DNA of 38,058 nt from positions 1 to 38,058 of the forward strand of contig QBZZ01000021.1 of the NCBI GenBank assembly GCA_003282145.1. Direction: 5' to 3'. Numbering within the stretch: position 1 is the first letter of the stretch; each line of letters starts with the position of its first letter. The notes beneath the pieces were generated by a model. The model was given only the letters and a program-made list of their open reading frames with translations, did no database searches and was not told the origin of the DNA. Shown here piece by piece: positions 32,108 to 38,058 of the stretch. Source of the stretch: SAR116 cluster bacterium AG-337-N21 (GTDB taxonomy: Bacteria; Pseudomonadota; Alphaproteobacteria; Puniceispirillales; Marisalimonadaceae). The translations under genes were made by a program, and so were the position numbers.

Positions 32108-33121
32108 ATGAAAACAAAAATACTTTTAGCAGCAGCGACTGCTGGGGTAATGTTTGCGGGCTCAGTTCTCGCAAGTACATTAGATGATGTCAGAGCAAGA
32201 GGTAAATTAAACTGTATTATTAATACTGGTTTGGTTGGTTTTGCAGCACCAGATGACAAAGGTAAATGGCAAGGATTTGACGTAGACTTCTGTAGGGCTG
32301 TTGCTGCTGCAACATTAGGCGACGCAGATAAAGTTAATTATACAACGGCTACTGGTAAAACACGTTTTACAAAACTAGCTGCTGGTGAAGGTGAGATACT
32401 ATCAAGAAATACAACTTGGACTTTTTCAAGAGATGTAGATTTATCTCAAACTTTTATTGGAGTAAATTACTATGATGGCCAAGGTTTTATGGTGCCAAAA
32501 GCTCTTGGTGTGAAGTCAGCTAAAGAATTAGATGGTGCATCTGTGTGTATTCAAACAGGTACAACAACAGAATTAAACTTAGCTGAGTATTTTGCTGGAA
32601 ATGGTATGAAATATAACCCAGTACCAATTGAAACAAATGCTGAAGCACAAGAATTATATAAAGCTGGAAGATGTGATGTTTACACAACTGATGCATCAGG
32701 TCTTTTTGCAACTTTGTATAGTTTTGATAATAAAGCAGATCATATGGTATTACCTGAGGTTGTATCAAAAGAGCCTTTAGGACCAGTCGTAAGACATGGT
32801 GACGATCAGTGGGCAGATATTGTTTCTTGGGTTTTAAGAGCTATGATGGCAGGAGAAGAAAAAGGAATAACTTCTAAAAATGTTAAAGAATTAGCTGCTA
32901 AGGATAATAAAGACAAAGAAATCAATAGGTTACTTGGTAAAGATCCTTTGCAAGGTTTATCAAAACTTGGATTATCCCCTGATTGGGCTGTAAATGTAAT
33001 TAGCCAAGTAGGTAATTATGCAGAAACTTTTGAAAAGCATTTATATCCTTTAACAATACAAAGAGGAATGAATGCCTTATATAAAGATGGCGGTCTACAC
33101 TACATTCCACCAATAAAATAA
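32108..33121 (+). CDS. aapJ: General L-amino acid-binding protein AapJ
   Basis: 337 residues, near the ~341 of Rhizobium AapJ. Signal peptide MKTKILLAAATAGVMFAGSVLA is followed by STLDDVRARGKLNCIINTGLVGFAAP and GFDVDFCRAVAAATLGD, the standard opening of the family. TWTFSRDVDLSQTFIGVNYYDGQGFMV and the C-terminal RGMNALYKDGGLHYIPPIK are typical. It collects a wide range of L-amino acids in the periplasm for AapQM. A GGAG-type site precedes ATG 32108. First gene of aapJQMP; a hairpin after it likely raises its level over the permease genes. Confidence 0.96.
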   Translation: MKTKILLAAATAGVMFAGSVLASTLDDVRARGKLNCIINTGLVGFAAPDDKGKWQGFDVDFCRAVAAATLGDADKVNYTTATGKTRFTKLAAGEGEILSRNTTWTFSRDVDLSQTFIGVNYYDGQGFMVPKALGVKSAKELDGASVCIQTGTTTELNLAEYFAGNGMKYNPVPIETNAEAQELYKAGRCDVYTTDASGLFATLYSFDNKADHMVLPEVVSKEPLGPVVRHGDDQWADIVSWVLRAMMAGEEKGITSKNVKELAAKDNKDKEINRLLGKDPLQGLSKLGLSPDWAVNVISQVGNYAETFEKHLYPLTIQRGMNALYKDGGLHYIPPIK

Positions 33122-33128
33122 ATATTAA

Positions 33129-33162
33129 AACTGCGTCTATTATGTTTAGGCGCAGTTTTTTT
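33129..33162 (+). terminator. Attenuating stem-loop after aapJ
   Basis: An 11-base-pair stem (33129-33139 with 33147-33157, with G-U pairs) and a seven-base loop are followed by a run of T. It is a good rho-independent hairpin inside the operon, so it probably ends most transcripts after aapJ while some continue into aapQ. Confidence 0.8.
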
Positions 33163-33184
33163 ATCCATCAGTAAAGATTGCTAA

Positions 33185-34348
33185 ATGAATTTTTTTGCAA
33201 ATATTTGGCGTAATGAAAAAAGTAGAGAAATAATAGTTCAAATATTTGTTCTATTATGCGTTGGTTGGTTTTTATCTTGGTTGATCTCAAATGTTGATGC
33301 AAATTTCAAAGCTCTAGGTAAAGATTTAAGCTTTGAATTTTTATTTATTCCAGCAGGTTATGATATCAATCAATACTTAATAGAATATAACAATAGAGAT
33401 AGCCATTTAAGAGCAGGCATTGTTGGTCTTTTAAACACAGGATTGGTAGCATTTTTTGGAATAATTTTAGCAACTTTTTTAGGTATTACTTTAGGGATTA
33501 TAAGATTATCAAAAAATTGGTTGGCTAGTAAAATAGCCTACTGGTATGTAGAATTTACTAGAAATGTTCCCATTTTACTCCATATACTTCTTTGGCATGG
33601 GATTATCATCAATACACTTCCTCATCCAAAAAAAGCTATTAATATAGGAGATGTGACTTTTCTCTCAAATAGAGGTTTTTACATACCAAAACCTTTAACT
33701 GAAATTGGAATAGAATTAGTATATTTATTCTTTGTTATCGCAATCATTTTTTCAATATTGTTTTTTAAATATGCAAAGAAAAAACAAGATTTAACTGGTC
33801 AACAATATCCAGTCATTTGGATTAATTTAATGGTATTAATTACCTTACCTATGATAGGTTTTTTTGTATCTGGAATGCCAATCACTCTAGAAATACCTGC
33901 CTTGAAGGGTTTCAATTTTAGGGGTGGTATGCATATGAGCCCAGAGCTTGCAGCCTTAACCTTTGCATTGGGTATATATACTGCAGCGTTTATTGCCGAA
34001 ATTGTTAGAGCTGGCATTCTTGCTATAGATAAAGGACAAAGGGAGGCGGCTGAATCAATTGGCTTAAAGCCATCTAAGGTAATGAATCTAGTAATTCTAC
34101 CTCAAGCACGTAGAGTAATAATTCCACCTTTAACTAGTCAGTATCTAAATTTAACTAAAAACTCTTCATTAGCTATTGCTATAGGATATATGGATCTTGT
34201 TGCGACTCTTGGTGGAATTTCTCTAAACCAAACAGGTAGAGAAATGGAAACTATGCTCATTGTAATGTTAATTTATTTATCAGTTTCTCTAAGCATTTCA
34301 GCTTTTATGAATTGGTATAATAATAAAGTAAAGCTAGTAGGAAGATAA
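33185..34348 (+). CDS. aapQ: General L-amino acid ABC permease AapQ
   Basis: 387 residues, as in Rhizobium AapQ (~400). One N-terminal span, a long periplasmic loop, then HisM-like spans. VEFTRNVPILLHILLWH carries the Arg-Asn-Pro motif of the family; ALTFALGIYTAAFIAEIVRAGILAIDKGQREAAESIGL and LPQARRVIIPPLTSQYLNL form the ATPase-docking EAA loop region. Inner membrane, heterodimer with AapM. ATG 33185 lies 63 bases after aapJ, downstream of the hairpin. The aapM start follows one base after its stop. Confidence 0.95.
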   Translation: MNFFANIWRNEKSREIIVQIFVLLCVGWFLSWLISNVDANFKALGKDLSFEFLFIPAGYDINQYLIEYNNRDSHLRAGIVGLLNTGLVAFFGIILATFLGITLGIIRLSKNWLASKIAYWYVEFTRNVPILLHILLWHGIIINTLPHPKKAINIGDVTFLSNRGFYIPKPLTEIGIELVYLFFVIAIIFSILFFKYAKKKQDLTGQQYPVIWINLMVLITLPMIGFFVSGMPITLEIPALKGFNFRGGMHMSPELAALTFALGIYTAAFIAEIVRAGILAIDKGQREAAESIGLKPSKVMNLVILPQARRVIIPPLTSQYLNLTKNSSLAIAIGYMDLVATLGGISLNQTGREMETMLIVMLIYLSVSLSISAFMNWYNNKVKLVGR

Positions 34349-34349
34349 A

Positions 34350-35459
34350 ATGAGCTCAAAAACTTATAAACCAGGTTCATATCCAGATCTTCCACCTCCA
34401 GCTGGTACTGTTGGTGTTTATGGTTGGATAAAAATGAACTTATTTTCATCTATAAGTAACTCTCTTTTGACTATATTATCATTTGTTCTTCTATATTACT
34501 TAATAGATGGAATTATTGGTTGGTTTTTTTTAGATGCAGTTTTTGACGCTGACTCAAAAATTGAATGCAGAAAAATCAATGATGGCGCTTGCTGGGCTGT
34601 AATAACCAGAAGAGTGGGGCAGTTCGTATATGGATTTTATCCAGATGCAGAGAGATGGAGAATAGACATTTCATTTTTAACAATGTTTATAGCCTTCGCT
34701 CCGTTGTTGTATCCAGATTTACCAAAAAGAAAATGGCTCTTATGGTTTAGTGGAATTTATCCAATCATGGCCTTTATACTTATTAATGGCGGAATTTTAG
34801 GGCTTTCTAAGATTGAGTACAATCTTTTTGGTGGGTTTATGCTAACTGTGATTTTAGGAGTTTCTGGAATTGTTTGCTCACTACCTATAGGTATACTTTT
34901 GGCACTTGGAAGACAATCTAAATTAACGGTTGTAAGAACCTTAAGTGTATGTTTTATTGAATTTATGAGAGGCGTGCCTCTTATAACTCTTCTTTTTGTA
35001 GCTTCTTCAATGTTAAATTATTTTATGCCTCCAGGCACTAATTTTAGTATTTTAGTCAGAGTTATAATAATGTTCACCTTTTTTTCTGCTGCGTATATTG
35101 CTGAGGTTATAAGAGGAGGAATTCAAGCCATTCCAAAAGGTCAATATGAAGCAGCAGATGCTCTAGGGATGAATTATTGGCAAAAAACTAGATTTATAAC
35201 ACTTCCACAAGCTTTGAAGATATCTATACCTGGTATAGTTAATACTTTTATAGGTCTATATAAAGATACAACACTTGTAGTTGTAATAGGGTTATTAGAT
35301 CCTCTTGGTATTGGTAGAGCAGCATTGGCAGATACAAAATGGAATGGTTTATCTACAGAAACATATTTATTTGTGGCATTATTTTTCTTTGTAAGTTGTT
35401 TTGCTATGTCTAGATATTCTCTCTGGCTTGAAAATAAATTAAACACTGATAATAAGTGA
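34350..35459 (+). CDS. aapM: General L-amino acid ABC permease AapM
   Basis: 369 residues (Rhizobium ~384). FIEFMRGVPLITLLFVASSML has the family motif; FSAAYIAEVIRGGIQAIPKGQYEAADALGM and LPQALKISIPGIVNTFIGLYKDTTLV are the EAA region. Numerous membrane spans plus the AapM-specific long N-terminal part. Works with AapQ and AapP. Its start lies one base after the aapQ stop, which couples their translation. aapP follows six bases downstream. Confidence 0.95.
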   Translation: MSSKTYKPGSYPDLPPPAGTVGVYGWIKMNLFSSISNSLLTILSFVLLYYLIDGIIGWFFLDAVFDADSKIECRKINDGACWAVITRRVGQFVYGFYPDAERWRIDISFLTMFIAFAPLLYPDLPKRKWLLWFSGIYPIMAFILINGGILGLSKIEYNLFGGFMLTVILGVSGIVCSLPIGILLALGRQSKLTVVRTLSVCFIEFMRGVPLITLLFVASSMLNYFMPPGTNFSILVRVIIMFTFFSAAYIAEVIRGGIQAIPKGQYEAADALGMNYWQKTRFITLPQALKISIPGIVNTFIGLYKDTTLVVVIGLLDPLGIGRAALADTKWNGLSTETYLFVALFFFVSCFAMSRYSLWLENKLNTDNK

Positions 35460-35465
35460 GATAAA

Positions 35466-36227
35466 ATGGTTAAAAATAAAAATAAATCATCTAAACCAGT
35501 CATTGAAATTAAAGAAATGCATAAATGGTTTGGAGCTTTTCATGTTCTAAAAAATATATCTCTAGGTGTCAATCAAGGAGAACGTATTGTTATATGTGGT
35601 CCATCAGGATCGGGTAAATCTACTCTTATAAGATGCATTAATCGTTTAGAAGTTCACCAAAGAGGAGATATTATTGTAAACGATGTAGAGCTTACTGGTG
35701 ACTTAAAAAATCTAGAAGCAATTAGAAGTGACGTTGGAATGGTATTTCAATCATTTAACCTTTTCCCTCACTTAACCGTTCTTGAAAATTGTACTTTAGC
35801 ACCAATTTGGGTGAAAGGTCTTCCTAAAAAAGAAGCAAATGAACTTGCAATGGAATTATTAAAACGTGTTAAAATACCGGAACAAGCTTTGAAATTTCCA
35901 GGCCAATTGTCTGGTGGACAACAACAAAGAGTTGCCATAGCAAGATCATTATGCATGCAACCTAAAATTATGCTTTTTGATGAACCAACCTCAGCTTTAG
36001 ATCCTGAAATGATAAAAGAGGTTTTAGATACTATGATAGAGCTTGCTGAAACCGGAATGACAATGTTGGTTGTTACTCATGAAATGGGTTTTGCAAAAAA
36101 AGTTGCTGATAGTGTGATTTTTATGGATGAAGGGGAAATAATTGAACAAAATGATCCTAAAAATTTCTTTAATAATCCTAAAAATGACAGAACTAAGTTA
36201 TTTTTAAGTCAAATACTTAATCACTAA
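35466..36227 (+). CDS. aapP: General L-amino acid ABC ATPase AapP
   Basis: 253 residues (Rhizobium ~257). Walker A GPSGSGKS at 45-52, Q-loop [12 protein letters not shown], signature LSGGQQQR at 148-155, Walker B IMLFDEP at 168-174 and H-loop His205. Cytosolic ATP hydrolysis drives uptake by AapQM. It ends the operon, 18 bases from the convergent sseA stop. Because the upstream 24-26 kb importer lacks its own ATPase, AapP or an unlinked ATPase could serve it; that sharing is speculation. Confidence 0.95.
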   Translation: MVKNKNKSSKPVIEIKEMHKWFGAFHVLKNISLGVNQGERIVICGPSGSGKSTLIRCINRLEVHQRGDIIVNDVELTGDLKNLEAIRSDVGMVFQSFNLFPHLTVLENCTLAPIWVKGLPKKEANELAMELLKRVKIPEQALKFPGQLSGGQQQRVAIARSLCMQPKIMLFDEPTSALDPEMIKEVLDTMIELAETGMTMLVVTHEMGFAKKVADSVIFMDEGEIIEQNDPKNFFNNPKNDRTKLFLSQILNH

Positions 36228-36245
36228 ATTTTGTAGGCGAGATCA

Positions 36246-37109
36246 TTAAACACTTGTTTTTATTTTTTGTCCAGATGAGGCCCACTCTGTCCAAGAACCA
36301 TCATAAATAGGGACATCCTCTTTACCTAAACAGTACAAAGCTATTGATATAACGCATGCAGAAACTCCTGATCCACATGTAGCTATGATATCATCTTTTT
36401 TATTAATATTTTTTCTTAAAAAATATTCGTTTAATTCTTCTAATGATTTCAAGTAACCATCACTTGAAATTAAATCTGAGGCTGGAATGTTTTTTGAGTT
36501 TGGAATATGGCCTGAAGGTAATCCAGGTCTAGGTTCTTTTTCTTCACCCAAATATCTTTTTTCTGATCTCGCATCTAAAATCAACCTAGAATTATTTTTT
36601 GATTCAAAAATCATTTGATTCAAATTAACTACAAGTTCTTTTCTTTCTATAGTGGCTTCAAAATTACCTTGTTTTGGATATGTTTTTTTACTTGATACAG
36701 CACCATTGCAATTTTTCCAATTCTTAAGTCCACCTTTTAAAATTAAAATATCATTATGGCCAAAGTACCTAAATAAAAACCAACCCCGAGAGGATGATAA
36801 AAAAGGAGAATTATCATAAAATATTATAACATCATCCTTGTTTACACCTAGTTTTTGCATCATTGATGAGAACTCATTTTTCGAAGGGATCATATGTGGT
36901 AAGTTATTATCTGATGCAGCAATTTTATTTATATCAAAAAAAACTGAATTTTTTATGTGATCATCGTTAAACTCTTGTTCTGCGTCAAGCCTAGAATTAG
37001 GTAAATAAAAGGTTGCATCAAGAATTTTATAACGAAAATTTGGATCATTATTGATTTTCTTTATTAATTCTTTTGGTTCTATAAATATATTTGTATTTTT
37101 TGGATTCAT
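36246..37109 (-). CDS. sseA: 3-mercaptopyruvate sulfurtransferase (thiosulfate sulfurtransferase family)
   Basis: 287 residues with two rhodanese domains. The N-terminal one is inactive: HIKNSVFFDINKIA, VIIFYDNSPFLSSSRGWFLFRYFGH and LKGGLKNW. The C-terminal one carries the catalytic Cys245 in ATCGSGVSA, a CGSGVS-type loop typical of mercaptopyruvate sulfurtransferase rather than the CRxG of rhodanese. SGHIPNSKNIPA and IYDGSWTEWAS frame it. It transfers sulfur from 3-mercaptopyruvate to thiols or cyanide. An AGAGG site precedes ATG 37107-37109. It begins 12 bases after the cysK stop and is likely co-transcribed, linking cysteine synthesis to sulfur transfer. Confidence 0.93.
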   Translation of the reverse strand: MNPKNTNIFIEPKELIKKINNDPNFRYKILDATFYLPNSRLDAEQEFNDDHIKNSVFFDINKIAASDNNLPHMIPSKNEFSSMMQKLGVNKDDVIIFYDNSPFLSSSRGWFLFRYFGHNDILILKGGLKNWKNCNGAVSSKKTYPKQGNFEATIERKELVVNLNQMIFESKNNSRLILDARSEKRYLGEEKEPRPGLPSGHIPNSKNIPASDLISSDGYLKSLEELNEYFLRKNINKKDDIIATCGSGVSACVISIALYCLGKEDVPIYDGSWTEWASSGQKIKTSV

Positions 37110-37121
37110 TTTTTGCCTCTT

Positions 37122-38058
37122 TTATTCAAGCCAATATGGGACAACCAAATCTTTTGATTTAAGAAATTCAGGATTCCATATTTTTGATTGATACCTTTGA
37201 CCAGAGTCACATAATATAGTTACTATAGTGTTACCAGGTCCAAGTTCTTTAGCTAATTGTATTGCTCCAGCTACATTGATACCACTTGAACCACCAAGAA
37301 AAATTCCTTCTTCCTTTAGTAAATCAAAAATAATTGTAAGTGCGTCATTATCATTAATTCTAAAAGATAAATCTACAGGACAGTTTTCTAAATTTTTTGT
37401 AATTCTACCTTGTCCAATTCCCTCAGTTATTGAGTTACCTTCTGCCTTCATTTCACCTTTTTGATAATGATTAAATAGTCCTGATCCGAATGGATCTGAT
37501 AAAGCTATTTTAATTTCTTTATTTTTTTCTTTTAAAAATAAAGCAGTCCCTGACAAAGTTCCACCGGTTCCAACAGCACATGTGAAACCGTCAATTTTAC
37601 CATTTGTCTGATCCCAGATCTCAGGACCAGTTGAATTATAATGAGATATTTGATTGGCGATATTGTCAAATTGATTTGCCCATAAAACCCCAGAATCATG
37701 TGTTTTTGCAAGATTTTCTGCAATTTGTTGTGATTGTCTTATATAATTTCCAGGGTTAGAATATGGTAATGCAGGAACCAATTTCAATTCACACCCAATT
37801 AATCTCAATGCATCTTTTTTCTCTTGGCTTTGTGTCTCAGGCATTACAATTAACGTTTTATAACCAAGAGAGTTTCCCACTAAACCTAGACCTATCCCAG
37901 TATTTCCCGCCGTACCTTCAACAATTAAACCTCCAGGGTACAACTCTTTTTTGTTAATAGCGTCTAGTACTATTCCTTTAGCTGCTCTGTCTTTGATCGA
38001 AGAGCCTGGATTAAGAAATTCTGCTTTTCCATAAATATCACAACCAGTAAGTTCACTC
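37122..38058 (-). CDS. cysK: Cysteine synthase A family, 5' end outside window
   Basis: 312 codons are visible; the start lies beyond the right edge, perhaps 20-40 residues further. The PLP lysine lies in FLNPGSSIKDRAAKG at visible residue 22. GTAGNTGIGLG replaces the usual TSGNTG substrate loop, as in a recognised alphaproteobacterial subgroup. ANQFDNIANQISHYNSTGPEIW, GTGGTLSG (phosphate loop) and CDSGQRY complete the set. It forms cysteine from O-acetylserine and sulfide. It is first in a two-gene unit with sseA. Cystathionine beta-synthase has a similar core, so specificity is slightly uncertain. Confidence 0.88.
   Translation of the reverse strand, partial: SELTGCDIYGKAEFLNPGSSIKDRAAKGIVLDAINKKELYPGGLIVEGTAGNTGIGLGLVGNSLGYKTLIVMPETQSQEKKDALRLIGCELKLVPALPYSNPGNYIRQSQQIAENLAKTHDSGVLWANQFDNIANQISHYNSTGPEIWDQTNGKIDGFTCAVGTGGTLSGTALFLKEKNKEIKIALSDPFGSGLFNHYQKGEMKAEGNSITEGIGQGRITKNLENCPVDLSFRINDNDALTIIFDLLKEEGIFLGGSSGINVAGAIQLAKELGPGNTIVTILCDSGQRYQSKIWNPEFLKSKDLVVPYWLE

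Noticed and set aside
1-38058. CRISPR arrays, insertion sequences, transposases or phage integrases
   Set aside because: No regularly spaced repeats and no recombinase motifs were seen on either strand, including beside the tRNA genes.

Overview
The window is strongly AT-rich with short spacers and many genes that abut or overlap. Its gene content is alphaproteobacterial: a complete general L-amino acid transporter (AapJQMP), a fused MnmC, a UPF0260 protein, a TctA/TctC-type transporter and a CFA/DUF1365/FAD-oxidoreductase lipid cluster. This suits a small-genome, low-GC, probably marine alphaproteobacterium (SAR11-, HIMB59- or AEGEAN-169-like). That placement is inference from gene content and base composition; no rRNA marker is present. 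Several genes appear to use TTG starts (2675, 12560, 24293, 24968).

Layout. 1-2542: the end of panC, tRNA-Leu(UAA), an FMN-dependent 2-hydroxy-acid dehydrogenase and an HD hydrolase. 2675-8526: a lipid-modification locus. On the + strand lie a membrane/coiled-coil protein, an SDR oxidoreductase and an NTF2-like protein. They converge on a five-gene minus-strand run (UPF0260, small membrane protein, FAD oxidoreductase, DUF1365, CFA-type methyltransferase). 8603-13371: mnmC, an N-formylglutamate amidohydrolase, a class I aminotransferase with a thioesterase, and a cyclophilin-like protein. 13443-21328: an accessory region starting at tRNA-Val(GAC). It holds two divergent ComA-fold (phosphosulfolactate synthase family) proteins around a tripartite tricarboxylate-type (TTT) transporter, then a B12-binding-type radical SAM protein. 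Degenerate copies of the tRNA-Val 3' half lie near 18.65 kb and 21.3 kb, which suggests old integration or duplication scars. 21329-24071: a stand-alone methyltransferase divergent from a type-1 thiolase-like protein. 24293-26456: a polar amino acid ABC importer without an ATPase gene. 26672-30727: an NTF2-like protein, tRNA-Pro(GGG), a DMT exporter, a histidine phosphatase, two uncharacterised envelope proteins and a TauD-family dioxygenase. 30733-38058: metC, aapJQMP, sseA and a partial cysK.

The most interesting element is 13579-18456: ComA-like 1, TctA fused to a TctB-like domain, TctC, and a divergent ComA-like 2. The ComA family joins sulfite to phosphoenolpyruvate in coenzyme M synthesis. 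Here two unequal paralogues are tied to an uptake system in an organism with no sign of coenzyme M genes, and both seem to lack the lysine I recall as catalytic. I read this as a candidate uptake-and-catabolism module for a small (possibly sulfonated) carboxylate, and as a hypothesis only.
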